A stretch of 64,000 nt of DNA from JANYLB01 sp963837715. Lineage in GTDB: Bacteria > Actinomycetota > Acidimicrobiia > IMCC26256 > JANYLB01. Positions 8,872 through 19,187 of the stretch are shown here, in pieces (position 1 is the first letter of the stretch; each line of letters begins with the position of its first letter). Made by a program: the position numbers and the translations under genes. The notes beneath the pieces are model-generated. The model made no database searches. It saw only the letters and a list, made by a program, of their open reading frames with translations, and had not been told where the DNA came from. The stretch spans positions 806,001-870,000 of the forward strand of contig CAWIOF010000004.1 in the NCBI GenBank assembly GCA_963837715.1, in the 5' to 3' direction.

Positions 8872-9555
8872 TCAGGCCTCGCCGAGCTCCTCGGCGATCT
8901 CGTCGACAGACTCGATCTCACCCCGACCCGACCGCTGACTCCACAGGGCAAAGCCGGCGACGGTGAGGAACGAGATCGCGGTCAGCCAGATCTGGTTGTC
9001 GGCGATCCAGTCGGTCACGTCGAGGATCACCCCCGAGAAGGCCTCGGCGACGATCCTGATCAGCACGAGTCGCGCGACCAGCCCGGCGATGGTCGTCGCG
9101 TAGTAGGGCTTCGCCGGCATCTTGTCGGCACCCGCGAGGAGCGACACGAACGGCCCGGCGGGCAGGAAGAAGATGACGGGGTAGCGGGTCCGGTGGAACT
9201 GGCGCTCGATCCAGAGGATCGGTTTGGAGGCGCCGCCCATCTTGGATTCGAGCCACGACACCGCCCGGTCCCCGTAGCGCTGGCCGAACAAGTAGTAGAC
9301 GGCGGCGACCGCGGTGAGGCGCAGGAGCGGAACGGCGAAGAAGGTGAGCGGGTCGAGCCGTGGCGACACCAGCACGAGCCAGCGGATCCGTGAGCTGAGG
9401 GCGATGAGCCACACCGGCTCGCGGACGAGGAGCGTCGGCGAGAAGGCGTTGGCGAGGTTCGCCGAGACCGCGAAGGCGATCATCGGCACGACGAGCCACG
9501 CGAGCTTCCGTCGTCTCGCCGACCGTTCCGGATCCCGCACCATGGGGTGAAGCAT
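8872..9555 (-). CDS. Integral membrane protein, DedA/VTT-like
   Basis: The product is 227 aa with about five membrane segments. The segment YPVIFFLPAGPFVSLLAG followed by a pair of hydrophobic stretches with a conserved Arg (VARLVLIRI) resembles the DedA/SNARE-associated (VTT) membrane family, but the match is partial. A short acidic tail (EIESVDEIAEELGEA) is cytoplasmic. ATG 9555 is preferred over a longer Arg-rich extension that overlaps the divergent gene region. Transport or lipid-scrambling roles known for VTT proteins are only a suggestion here. Confidence 0.5.
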   Translation of the reverse strand: MLHPMVRDPERSARRRKLAWLVVPMIAFAVSANLANAFSPTLLVREPVWLIALSSRIRWLVLVSPRLDPLTFFAVPLLRLTAVAAVYYLFGQRYGDRAVSWLESKMGGASKPILWIERQFHRTRYPVIFFLPAGPFVSLLAGADKMPAKPYYATTIAGLVARLVLIRIVAEAFSGVILDVTDWIADNQIWLTAISFLTVAGFALWSQRSGRGEIESVDEIAEELGEA

Positions 9556-9659
9556 GACGGATCCGCCAATCTCATGCGGAACAGCCGTACCATCAGCCCC
9601 GCGAATCACACGCGTGTCATTCGACCCCGACGATCTGGGCACGCGAGGCGGAGTGTGAG

Positions 9660-9962
9660 ATGGACGTGACCTACCGGTGCGGCTGGTGCCGTGACGACGG
9701 TGCGCCCGACGGGGCGGCACCGGCGGTCCTCGTGGCGCGCGGCTCGCGCGGTCCGATCGGGTTCCGCTTCGTCCGGCGACCGAGCCGCCGCAACGGCGAC
9801 GAGCTCCAGATGGAGCCCCTCGGCGTGCTGCGGGGAAGCTGGACCGTCCGTCTGTGGTGCGAGGGCTGTGGGCACTCGATCACCCCGATGAAGGCCAACC
9901 GACTGCGTCGGATGTACCACCACGCCCTCCGCACCGACGCCCACGAGGTCTACGTCGCATAG
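9660..9962 (+). CDS. Small cysteine-pair (zinc-ribbon-like) hypothetical protein
   Basis: The product is 100 aa. Two CxxC pairs, CGWC at residues 7-10 and CEGC near residue 72, are placed as in a zinc ribbon. The remainder is Arg-rich and soluble. The stop codon TAG at 9960-9962 forms the left edge of interspersed repeat copy B, the same arrangement as at 270. No family name can be given; DNA or protein binding is possible. Confidence 0.6.
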   Translation: MDVTYRCGWCRDDGAPDGAAPAVLVARGSRGPIGFRFVRRPSRRNGDELQMEPLGVLRGSWTVRLWCEGCGHSITPMKANRLRRMYHHALRTDAHEVYVA

Positions 9963-10044
9963 GAGAAGAAGCGGAGCCGGCGGACACCTACCGCGGGACT
10001 CGAACCGGTTTGGGCGGTCGAGCCGGCGCAGCGGATTTGACCAT
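9960..10044 (+). repeat. Interspersed ~83-bp repeat, copy B
   Basis: A full copy lies between two convergent stop codons: TAG 9960-9962 of the upstream gene is its first triplet, and the TGA of the acyl-CoA dehydrogenase (complement of 10044-10046) overlaps its last base. Its variable centre is nearly identical to copy C (CGCGGGACTCGAACCGGTTT), so B and C are the closest relatives. Confidence 0.85.
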
Positions 10045-11666
10045 CAAGGAAGGGCTTGTTCGGCGAGGCGGCGGGCGATGACCCGCAGGCACAGAGTCTC
10101 GTCGGCCCCCTCGAAGATCGACAGCACCCGGGCGTCGACGAAGTACCGCGACACCGGGAACTCCTCGGCGTAGCCCATGCCGCCGTGCAGCTGCATCGCC
10201 TCCCGCGTCACCCACTCGGCGGTGCGGCACACGTAGGCCTTCACCATGCTCGCCTCGAGCGCGCCCTCGCCCTTCGCCATCTGCCGGGCGACGGAGTACG
10301 AGAACTGGCGACCGGCCTGGATCAGCGCGGCCATGCGGGCGATCTTGACCTTGCTGAGCTGGTAGTCGAACACCGGCTTGCCGAACACGTCGCGGTCCTG
10401 CGCGTACTGGAGGCCGGCCTCGAACGCAGCCTGCATGAGGCCGACGGCGCGCGCCGCCGTCTGCAGACGCCCGTTCTCGAAACCCTCCATCGTCAGGTAG
10501 AAGCCGCGGCCGAGGCCGGCTTCACCACCGACGACGTTCTCGTCGGGCACGAACCAGTTGTCGAACGCGACCTCGTAGGAGTGCATCCCGCGGTAGCCGA
10601 GGGTGTCGATCGCGCGACCCTCGACGGACCCTCCCGAGGCATCCGAGAACTGGAAGTGATGGCCGGGGGCGGGCGGCTTGTCGACGACGAGCAGCGAGAG
10701 GCCCTTGCCGCCGAGCGATCGGTCGGCGTCGGTGCGGGCGACGACCATCAGCGTGTCGGCCCGTCCGGCGAAGGTGCACCACGTCTTGACGCCGCTGAGC
10801 AGCCAACCCCCGTCGGTGCGGGTCGCAGTGGTCTTGACGCCTTGCACGTCGGAGCCGAAGTCGGGTTCGGTGACCATCACGCCGACGACCCGCTCGCCGC
10901 TCGCGATCGCGGGCAGCCACCGCTGCTTCTGGTCCTCGGTCCCGCCCTTCACGATGGCGCGGGTGAGGATCTCGGGCCGCGTGATGAGCGCACCGCCCGC
11001 GCCGAGCGAACCCCACGAGAGCTCCTCGGTCGCGACGAGCATCGCGAGGTAGTCGGACTCACCGCCCGCGGCGAAGCCCTCGTACGCCTCGGGGACTGAC
11101 AGACCGAAACCGCCGATCTCCGCGATGCCGGTGATGATCTCCTCGGGGATGTCGGCGTTCTCGCGGTGGATGTGCTCGGCGACGGGTCGGATCTTGTCCT
11201 CCGCGAAGCGGTGGAACGTGTCGCGCACCATGTCGAACTCGTCGTCGAGGTGCGTTGGCCCGGTTCCCGCGGTCGCGACCTTGTCGGCGAGACCGGCGAG
11301 GAACTCCGGGTCGCGGAACCGGCCGACGAACTCGGCGGCGGCCGCGAGCGCGTCGTGCTCCACTCCCCAGCTCGCCTCGCGGCCGAGGAGCCGTGTGCCG
11401 AGGTCGCTGATCGCGTCGGCGATGAAGGCGAGCGCGAGCGCTTCCTCGAGCTCGCCCGAGGCGCCGTAGTCGAGCATCACCCGGCTTCCCTCGACGGCAC
11501 TCGCCGCGTGGGCCAGGTCGTAGGCGACGGCCTGGTGCTCGTCGAGCTTCGACACCGAGATGCGGTCGCCGTCGCGGCTCTGCTCGGCGAGGGTGCGGGC
11601 GGCCCGGGCGACGATGTGCGCCGCGACGTCGATCGCGGCCGCAGCGGAGGTGAGGTTGTCGGACAT
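10044..11666 (-). CDS. Acyl-CoA dehydrogenase with N-terminal helical extension
   Basis: The product is 540 aa, longer than the usual 380-400 aa because about 150 extra helical residues precede the ACAD core. The core shows VVGVMVTEPDFGSDVQG (FAD contact), WLLSGVKTWCTFAGRAD, the QYAQDRDVFGKPVFDYQ segment and LHGGMGYAEEFPVSRYFVDAR, ending FEGADETLCLRVIARRL with the position of the catalytic glutamate. It oxidises an acyl-CoA thioester and passes electrons to ETF. ATG 11666 has TAACCT 7 nt upstream. The frame upstream stays open into the SGNH gene, but that join crosses a repeat and is not biological. Confidence 0.85.
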   Translation of the reverse strand: MSDNLTSAAAAIDVAAHIVARAARTLAEQSRDGDRISVSKLDEHQAVAYDLAHAASAVEGSRVMLDYGASGELEEALALAFIADAISDLGTRLLGREASWGVEHDALAAAAEFVGRFRDPEFLAGLADKVATAGTGPTHLDDEFDMVRDTFHRFAEDKIRPVAEHIHRENADIPEEIITGIAEIGGFGLSVPEAYEGFAAGGESDYLAMLVATEELSWGSLGAGGALITRPEILTRAIVKGGTEDQKQRWLPAIASGERVVGVMVTEPDFGSDVQGVKTTATRTDGGWLLSGVKTWCTFAGRADTLMVVARTDADRSLGGKGLSLLVVDKPPAPGHHFQFSDASGGSVEGRAIDTLGYRGMHSYEVAFDNWFVPDENVVGGEAGLGRGFYLTMEGFENGRLQTAARAVGLMQAAFEAGLQYAQDRDVFGKPVFDYQLSKVKIARMAALIQAGRQFSYSVARQMAKGEGALEASMVKAYVCRTAEWVTREAMQLHGGMGYAEEFPVSRYFVDARVLSIFEGADETLCLRVIARRLAEQALP

Positions 11667-11687
11667 GACGCTCAGGTTACCGAGGGG

Positions 11688-11798
11688 TAGGAGAAGAAGC
11701 GGAGCCGGCGGACATCCACCGCGGGACTCGAACCGGTTTGGGCGGTCGAGCCGGCGCAGCGGATTCGACCGACGGGCAGGAGAAGAAGCGGAGCCGGA
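11688..11798 (+). repeat. Interspersed repeat, copy C plus truncated tandem copy
   Basis: The full copy covers 11688-11770. A truncated second copy at 11777-11798 holds only the left block (AGGAGAAGAAGCGGAGCCGG). They lie between the acyl-CoA dehydrogenase start and the SGNH hydrolase stop, so here the element is upstream of one gene and downstream of the other. Confidence 0.8.
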
Positions 11799-11809
11799 CC
11801 ACGAGGGCG

Positions 11810-13031
11810 TCAGGGTGTGGGGGTCACGGTTCCGGTGGCAGGGGGCGTCGTGGGCGGGGTGGTGGGATCGGTCGCGGGTGGAGTCGTGTCCTCCGGTGGG
11901 GTGGTCTCGGGTGGCGCCTCCTCGACGGGGGCCGACGTCGTGGTCGTCGTGCCCGAACTCCCGGAACCCGAGGAGCCCGACCCCGAGCCCGACGATCCGC
12001 CGGACGTTGCGACTCGTACCCGCGATCTGCGAGCTGCCCTCGGTCTCGATGATCGGCTGCGTGTTGCCCGGCACCGCCTGGGCGGTGATGCGCCAGTCGG
12101 CGTCGATCGCCGCGAACACCCTCGCCGCCATGCGGTCGCCGCCCTCGGGCGTGAGGTGGATCCCGTCGCCGGCCCGGAGGAGCACGCGGTCGCCCGTCTC
12201 GTCGGTGACCGAGGTGGTGAAATCGCCGTCGGAGTCCGAGAACTCGGCGCTCACGTCGACGAACGTGACCTCGGGATGGCGGGAGGCGACGTCGGCGATG
12301 ACCCCGTTCAGCACGTCGACGTTGTCGTCGAGATCGGTGTCCTTCATCGGTGGAGTCGCGACCCAGTAGACCGGGCGGTGGTCGTCGCCGATGAAGATCT
12401 GCATCATCTCCTCGACCCTGGTGGCGTAGTCGGCGGTGATCTTGGCGGCGTCGTCGGCCGTCGCGAGGTCGGGCATCACGACTGCATCGTTGGTGTCGAT
12501 GATGAACACGACTGCTTCGGGGTCGCGCGATGCCATCTCCTCGGCCGCGTGTTCGGGCCAGTCGAAGAACTCGGGCGAGGTGAGACCCGACGAGACCCGC
12601 GAGTCGAACCGTGGAGCGACCACGCCAGTGGAGGCGACCATCTCGCCGAGCGACGGCCCGAGCGATCCCGCGAGGGAGTCGCCGCCGATCCACAGTCGCA
12701 TCGGATCGTCGACGGTGAGCGGCCGGTACTCGGGCTTCTTCGCGGTGGCCGACTCGACTCCGGTCGGTGCGCTCGACGGCGATACGGCGACTTCGGTGGC
12801 CGTCGACTCTTCGCGCAACGCGAAGGCAGCAACCGCGCCGACGGCCATCCCACCGGCGACGACCAGGGCCGCGACCCCGAACCGACGCCGGTTCTTGCGC
12901 CGAGTCGCGCGTTCCTCCCGGGCGCGGGCTCGCGACGGCACGAAGTCGCCCGCGGCGCCGGTGCTCGGCGGAGCAGTCGAAGGCGGACCGAGTGGATTCG
13001 GGCCGGGCGGCGGCGAGTCGGGAGAGTCCAT
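11810..13031 (-). CDS. Membrane-anchored SGNH-type hydrolase, DUF459-like (frameshift near 12005)
   Basis: The product of about 407 aa has a Pro-rich cytosolic start, an Arg-rich stretch, one membrane helix (VAALVVAGGMAVGAVAAFAL) and an extracytoplasmic SGNH domain. Block I is LWIGGDSLAGSLGPSLGEM, the Asn block is FIIDTNDAV and the Asp/His block is DGIHLTPEGGDRMA. The frame breaks near 12005; in the other frame a Gly/Ser linker and a Thr/Pro-rich tail ending in VTPTP and TGA (11810-11812) follow, as expected for a wall-spanning spacer. DUF459/OatA-like members act on acylated cell-wall polymers, so peptidoglycan or glycan deacylation is likely but unproven. Confidence 0.75.
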
Positions 13032-13086
13032 GTCGCAAAACAGTCGCCGAGCCGGCGACGGAATTCACCAGTCTACCGACGGGGGT

Positions 13087-14950
13087 TCACGCAGTCTGCG
13101 CGGTGGCCTGCGTGCGGTAGAGGTCGGCGTACAGCCCGCCGGCGGAGAGCAGGTCGAGATGGGTGCCCTCCTCGACGATGCGTCCGTGCTCGAGCACGAG
13201 GATGCGGTCGGCGTGCACGATCGTCGACAGTCGGTGCGCGATCACGATCGACGTGCGGCCACGGAGTGCCGCATCGAGCGCGCGCTGGATCGCGAGCTCG
13301 GATTCGGAGTCGAGGTGCGAGGTGGCTTCGTCGAGGATGACGACTGCGGGATCCTTGAGCAGGACGCGGGCGATGGCCACTCGTTGCTTCTCCCCGCCCG
13401 ACAACCGGTACCCCCGTTCCCCGACGATGGTGCCGTAGCCGTCGGGCAAGCGAGGCGATGAGATCGTGGATGCGCGCCGCGCGGCATGCCTCGACGATCT
13501 CGTCGTCGGTCGCGTCGGGCCGGGCGTACCGCAGGTTCTCGCGGATCGTCTCGTGGAAGAGGTGCGGGTCCTGCATCACGAAGCCCACGGTGTCGCGCAA
13601 CGACTCGAGGGTGACGTCGCGCACGTCGTGGCCGTCGATGGTCAGGCGACCCTCGGTGACCTCGTGGATCCGGGGCACGAGCAGCGCGGTGGTCGTCTTG
13701 CCCGCACCAGACGGTCCGACCAGAGCCACGAGCTCGCCGGGCGCAACCGTGAAGCTCACGTCGCGCAGGATCCAGGCGCTCGGGCTGGTGTCGAGCAGGG
13801 CCGTCTCCGCCTCGAGCGACGGGAGCGACGTCTCGATCGGCGCCGGGTGGCGGAACGACACGTGGTCGAACGCGATCCGACCGACCGGGTCGACGAGATC
13901 GACCGCACCGGGCCGGTCGGTGATGTGTGCCGGGAAGTCGAGCACCTCGAACACCCGCTCGAACGACACCAGCGCGGTCATCACGTCGACCCGGGCACTG
14001 CTGAGCTGGCTGAGCGGCTGGTAGATCTGGCCGACGTACAACACGAACGCACCGACCACGCCGATCGAGATCGTGCCCTCGACCGCCAGGACCCCGCCGA
14101 CGTAGTACACGACCGCCGCGCCCACGGCCGCGACCAGGCCGAGCGCCACGAACAGGACCCGGCTGTACATCGCGCTCGTGATGCCGATGTCTCGCACGCG
14201 CCCGGCACGCGCCGCGAAGTGGTCACGTTCGGCGTCGTGACGCCCGAACAGCTTCACGACCAGCGCGCCGGCGACGTTGAACCGTTCGGCGATCGTCGTG
14301 TTCATCGACGCGTCGAGCTCCATCGCCTCGCGAGTCACGACGCGCAGCCGCCGGCCGATCCGCTTCGCCGGGATGATGAACGCGGGCAGCACGAGCAACG
14401 TGAGGATGGTGAGACGCCAGTCGAGCAGGAGCATGAACGTGAGCGTCACGATCACCGTGATGATGTTCGACACGACCGTGCCGAGGGTGGTCGTGACGGC
14501 CTGCTGGGCGCCGATCACGTCGTTGTTGAGGCGCGACTGCAACGCGCCGGTCTGCGTGCGGGTGAAGAACGAGATCGGCAGCCGCTGGACGTGGTCGAAC
14601 AGCTCGACCCGGAGGTCGTAGATGAGGCCCTCACCGACTTTCGCGGAGTACCAGCGCTGCAACAGCGAGAGCGCGGCGCCGGCGATGGCCAGCACGACCG
14701 CGATCGCGGCGAGCATGCCGACCCGTCCGGTGTCGCCGCCGCTCTTGATCGTGTTCAACAGGGCCCCGAAGACCAGCGGAGGGAGGGCGCCGACCACAGC
14801 CGCGAAGATCACCATCACGAGGAACCAGATCAGCTGGCTCCGGTACGGCCGGGCCCAGCGCAGGACCCGCCGGAGCGCGTCGCGCTCGATCTTCTTGCCT
14901 TTGACGGCGTCGGGATCCCGCCGGAAGCTCATCATCGTCTGGTGCATCAT
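13087..14950 (-). CDS. ABC exporter, fused permease and ATPase (frameshift near 13445)
   Basis: The product of about 621 aa has the type IV ABC exporter layout. Six membrane helices lie in residues about 30-330 (SQLIWFLVMVIFAAVVGALP and others) and the ATPase follows. The ATPase has Walker A GPSGAGKTT, Q-loop GFVMQDPHLF, signature LSGGEKQR, Walker B VVILDEATSHLD and the H-loop IVIAHRLST. The frame shifts near 13445, just before the signature; both parts match the family, so a one-base indel is likely. Close family members export drugs or lipids as homodimers. It diverges from the small gene at 15125, with repeat copy D between. Confidence 0.8.
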
Positions 14951-15011
14951 GCTGACGGGTCAACCTATCGGGCCCTCTCAAGTGTTCCCGTTTGCCCTCC
15001 GATGACCAATC

Positions 15012-15090
15012 GAGGAGAAGCGGATCCGACGGACGCGAGCCGGGGAACGTCACCGGTGGGCGGTCGAGTCGGCGAAGCGGATCCGACCAT
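15012..15090 (+). repeat. Interspersed ~83-bp repeat, copy D (diverged)
   Basis: This is the most diverged full copy: the left block reads GAGAAGCGGATCCGACGGAC and the right block GAGTCGGCGAAGCGGATCCGACCAT. It lies in the divergent region upstream of two genes, unlike most copies, which abut stop codons. Confidence 0.7.
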
Positions 15091-15124
15091 CACGATGACC
15101 GATAGCCGGAACGAGAGGGATCCC

Positions 15125-15475
15125 ATGGGGATGTTGAAGAACCTGAAGTCGACGGTCCAGAACGCCAATGCCGCCGCCGCCAACGCCGCGACGATGCAGG
15201 CCCAGGTGGCCGGCACGGCCGCCGGTCCGCCGCTCCCGGCCGCCGACCTGGAGCCGATCGAGGGCATCACCCTCGAGCGCTACGCCGAGCTCATGGCCGA
15301 CATGGGCACGCGCGGGGCGATGGACGAGACCGCTCGTGCGGCCTGGTGCGCCGAGAACGGCTTCACCTGGGAGACGTGGCTCAAGGTGCAGCCGGCGTGG
15401 CAGACCCGGATGACGGGCAACATGCCGCTCACGACCCGCTTCGGGATGCTGCTCGCCCAGGCCCAGGCCGGCTAG
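15125..15475 (+). CDS. Small Ala-rich hypothetical protein
   Basis: The product is 116 aa starting MGMLKNLKSTVQNANAAAA. A helical Ala/Gln-rich N-terminus precedes a compact C-terminal part with WCAENGFTWETWLKVQPAW. ATG 15125 has GAGAGGG 5 nt upstream and is preferred over ATG 15098. No domain was recognised. It is followed 31 nt later by a membrane protein in the same direction, and the two may form a unit. Confidence 0.6.
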   Translation: MGMLKNLKSTVQNANAAAANAATMQAQVAGTAAGPPLPAADLEPIEGITLERYAELMADMGTRGAMDETARAAWCAENGFTWETWLKVQPAWQTRMTGNMPLTTRFGMLLAQAQAG

Positions 15476-15506
15476 CGACTCGCACGCCGACGACGGGAGC
15501 CCTTCG

Positions 15507-16061
15507 ATGATGAACATGCGCGTGTGGGGGATCCTCTTCCTCGTCGGCGCGGCCGCGTTCCTCGTGGCCGGGTTCGTGCTCTCCGGGGTCTTCATCGTGT
15601 TCCTCGTCACCGCGATCGTGTTCGCGATGGTCGGAGCGCTGTTCCTCTGGATGCACACGTTCATGAAGGACGTTCCCAAGGTCACGATGCGTTCCGGCCT
15701 CGAGCGCATGGCCGCGGGAACCGCGTTGGCGGCACAGCAGTTGCAGGACATGACGGGACAGGGGGCCGGTGTCGCACGCAGCGGCATCGACCCTCGCCCC
15801 GGCACCGCCGAGGTCGTCGCGGTCACCGACACCGGGATGCTCGTGAACGCCGATCCGGTGGTGATGCTCGACCTGTCGGTCACCGTCGGTGCGCAGGACG
15901 CATACGCGGTCCGGATCCGTCAGATCGTCGGGAAGCTCTACGTCGCCCGACTGCAGCCCGGCGCGGCGCTGCCGGTGGTCGTCGACGCGCAGGACCCGTA
16001 CCAGGTGACGATCCAGTGGAACGAGACCAGCGGCGTGAGCCCGTCGGGACTCGCCGGATAG
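15507..16061 (+). CDS. Two-helix membrane protein of unknown function
   Basis: The product is 184 aa. Two membrane helices (residues about 5-48) are joined by a short turn. The remaining 130 residues form a soluble beta-rich domain with AEVVAVTDTGMLVNADPVVM and a second half ending in VVVDAQDPYQVTIQWNE, resembling secreted or membrane DUF-type beta domains. The role is unknown. The TAG stop at 16059-16061 forms part of a TAGCCT promoter-like hexamer for the next gene. Confidence 0.6.
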   Translation: MMNMRVWGILFLVGAAAFLVAGFVLSGVFIVFLVTAIVFAMVGALFLWMHTFMKDVPKVTMRSGLERMAAGTALAAQQLQDMTGQGAGVARSGIDPRPGTAEVVAVTDTGMLVNADPVVMLDLSVTVGAQDAYAVRIRQIVGKLYVARLQPGAALPVVVDAQDPYQVTIQWNETSGVSPSGLAG

Positions 16062-16070
16062 CCTCCGGCG

Positions 16071-17270
<1,200 letters not shown>

Positions 17271-17315
17271 ACGCTTCGATCCAGCGCGGCGCTGATCCAC
17301 CGCTAGCCTCGGCTC

Positions 17316-17822
17316 ATGACCGAATACGAACGTCCCTTCGGGCGCCTCTACGAAGACTTCGAGCCGGGCGACGTCTACAAGCACTGGCCGGGCAAGACGA
17401 TCACCGAGTACGACGACCACCTGTTCTGCATGATCACGATGAACCACCATCCGCTCCACACCGACGCCTGGTATGCCGAGACCCAGACGCAGTTCGGCAA
17501 GAACGTGGTCGTGGGCAACCTCGTGTACTCGCTCGTGCTCGGGATGAGCGTTCCCGACGTGAGCGGTGCCGCGATCGCGAACCTCGAGGTCGAGACGCTC
17601 CAGCACAAGATGCCGACGTTCCACGGCGACACGATCTACGCCGAGACGAAGGTCATCGAGAAGCGGGAGTCGTCGAGCAAGCCCGACCGGGGTGTGGTGA
17701 CGGTCGAGACGCGCGGCTACAACCAACGCGGCGAAGAAGTGTGCTTCTTCCGGCGCAAGGTCATGGTGCCCAAGCGCGACGCCGTCAAGCCTCGTCAGCG
17801 CCCGTACTCGTCGCCGGAGTAG
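17316..17822 (+). CDS. MaoC-family (R)-hydratase-like protein
   Basis: The product is 168 aa with the hot-dog fold of MaoC dehydratases. The hydratase motif is visible as MNHHPLHTDAWYAE (Asp/His catalytic region) followed by GNLVYSLVLGMSV. The family hydrates trans-enoyl-CoA or mesaconyl-type CoA esters. It lies directly after an acyl-CoA dehydrogenase gene, which supports an acyl-CoA pathway. ATG 17316 has TAGCCT 6 nt upstream, so it can also be transcribed alone. Confidence 0.85.
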   Translation: MTEYERPFGRLYEDFEPGDVYKHWPGKTITEYDDHLFCMITMNHHPLHTDAWYAETQTQFGKNVVVGNLVYSLVLGMSVPDVSGAAIANLEVETLQHKMPTFHGDTIYAETKVIEKRESSSKPDRGVVTVETRGYNQRGEEVCFFRRKVMVPKRDAVKPRQRPYSSPE

Positions 17823-17828
17823 TCGGAG

Positions 17829-18299
17829 CTAGTCCCGCTCGATCCTGCGGAACCCGCGCTCCGGAGTCCAGGACTCGACGACGAGCTTCGTGGCGCCGGG
17901 ATCGAGTCCCGTGACGACGACCTCGGTGATGTCGGCGATGAACATCACGCCGTCGGGCTCGCCCTCGGTCCCGTCGGTGACGACCGGCGCGGCGGCGACG
18001 GCTCGCCCGGCGATCTTCGCTTCGCCCGGCCAGTCACCCTCCTTGCCCTCCACCGGATGGAAGGTCGGGCCGTGCAGGGCGAATCGGGGGTCCCGTTCGA
18101 GATCCGCTCCCTTGCGGGCGTCGGTCATCGAACCGAAGCGGAGCTCTCCGTCGGCGAACTCGCACTCGATGCCCGAGATGCGGGGTGAGCCGTCGGCGCG
18201 CAGCGTCGCGATGGTCTTGTGGCGCCCGGCATCGAACAGCCGCCGCACACGCTGCGCGAACTCGGGTACCGCCTCCTCGATCACGTTCCACGCCGGCAC
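17829..18299 (-). CDS. Pyridoxamine-5'-phosphate-oxidase-like protein
   Basis: The product is 156 aa with a split-barrel fold: KTIATLRADGSPRISGIECEF at the start is split here as KTIATLRADGSPRI and SGIECEF, followed by DARKGADLERDPRFALHGP. The family binds FMN or F420. The substrate is not evident. GTG 18299 has TAGCCT 8 nt upstream. The stop lies 6 nt from the convergent MaoC-like gene, with no room for a terminator. Confidence 0.7.
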   Translation of the reverse strand: MPAWNVIEEAVPEFAQRVRRLFDAGRHKTIATLRADGSPRISGIECEFADGELRFGSMTDARKGADLERDPRFALHGPTFHPVEGKEGDWPGEAKIAGRAVAAAPVVTDGTEGEPDGVMFIADITEVVVTGLDPGATKLVVESWTPERGFRRIERD

Positions 18300-18331
18300 G
18301 GCCGCACAGGCTACTCAGCAGTCCCGGCGCC

Positions 18332-18413
18332 AGGAGGAGAAGCGGAGCCGGCGGACACACGACGCGGGCCTTGCACGGGTGAGCGATCGAGCCGGCGCAG
18401 CGGATCCGACCAT
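18332..18413 (+). repeat. Interspersed ~83-bp repeat, copy E
   Basis: A full copy lies just upstream of the PPOX-like gene (start 18299) and ends 9 nt before the stop of the small gene at 18422-18649. The right block GAGCCGGCGCAGCGGATCCG is well conserved. Confidence 0.85.
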
Positions 18414-18421
18414 CCTCGAGG

Positions 18422-18649
18422 TCAGTTGCTGCCGACCGGGCTGGCGTCGCGCCAGTCGGTCGCCTGGAGGGTGTGCTGGGCGACGAAGTCGGGCGGGAGC
18501 CGGACCGGTTTGGCGTGACACAGCAGTGCTGCGTGCAGCGCGTCGAGCGCGGCTCGCTGCTGCGGGCTCGGCTCGCCGTCGGTCGTGTCGCCGAGGGCGA
18601 TGAGGACGTCGGTGAGGCGTTCGATGTGACGGCGCCCGCCGTAGTGCAT
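18422..18649 (-). CDS. Small hypothetical protein
   Basis: The product is 75 aa, MHYGGRRHIERLTDVLIALG at the start and a Pro/Phe region LPPDFVAQHTLQATDWR near the end. ATG 18649 has GAGGGGG 6 nt upstream and is preferred to a long upstream extension that overlaps the HIT gene antisense. The protein looks helical. No family was recognised. Confidence 0.5.
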   Translation of the reverse strand: MHYGGRRHIERLTDVLIALGDTTDGEPSPQQRAALDALHAALLCHAKPVRLPPDFVAQHTLQATDWRDASPVGSN

Positions 18650-18749
18650 CGTTCGCCCCCTCGCCCCTCGCCCGCTCCTCCGTGAACCCGTCGACGGTAC
18701 CGGTGCGCGGTCGCTCGCCGCATAGGTCGCCCGACCTACCCTCGCTGCC

Positions 18750-19184
18750 GTGCCCACTGCCGGGAGTGACCCGTCGTGCCTGTTCTGCCGGATCATCGCC
18801 GGGGAGGTCGCAGCCCACGTCGTCGCCGATGAGCCCGACTTCGTGGCGTTCCTCGACCACCGACCGCTCTTCCCCGGCCACACCCTCGTCGTGCCCCGAC
18901 CGCACATCCCGACGCTCCTCGATCTGCCGACGGCCGGCGTGGGTCCGTACTTCGCCGCGGTGCAGCGGGTCACGGCTGCGGTGACCGAGGCGATGGACGC
19001 CGTCGGCACGTTCGTTGCCCTCAACAACGTCGTCAGCCAGAGCGTCCCCCACCTCCACGTCCACGTGGTGCCCCGCCGCCCGAAGGACGGGCTCCGGGGC
19101 TTCTTCTGGCCCCGTACGAAGTACCCGTCCGACCTCGAGGCGGCCGATGTTGCCGACCGCATCCGTCAGTGTGTAATGATGTAA
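18750..19184 (+). CDS. HIT-family nucleotide hydrolase/transferase
   Basis: The product is 144 aa. It begins with the zinc-site region CLFCRIIAGEV and carries the histidine triad HLHVHVVP, the nucleotide-binding catalytic motif of HINT/HIT proteins. It would hydrolyse adenosine phosphoramidates or dinucleotides in the cytoplasm. GTG 18750 has TACCCT 7 nt upstream. The gene after it begins 2 nt beyond its TAA. Confidence 0.9.
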   Translation: MPTAGSDPSCLFCRIIAGEVAAHVVADEPDFVAFLDHRPLFPGHTLVVPRPHIPTLLDLPTAGVGPYFAAVQRVTAAVTEAMDAVGTFVALNNVVSQSVPHLHVHVVPRRPKDGLRGFFWPRTKYPSDLEAADVADRIRQCVMM

Positions 19185-19187
19185 GCA
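19150..19187 (+). promoter_or_regulatory. Likely leaderless promoter
   Basis: TTGCCG at 19150-19155 and TAATGA at 19174-19179 are 18 bp apart. The expected start of transcription falls on or next to the A of ATG 19187. No Shine-Dalgarno sequence precedes that ATG. Confidence 0.45.

Noticed and set aside
10044..13031. A single 995-codon open frame joining the SGNH hydrolase and the acyl-CoA dehydrogenase
   Set aside because: The join crosses a frameshifted tail and an interspersed repeat. Each part has its own expected start and end, so these are two genes.
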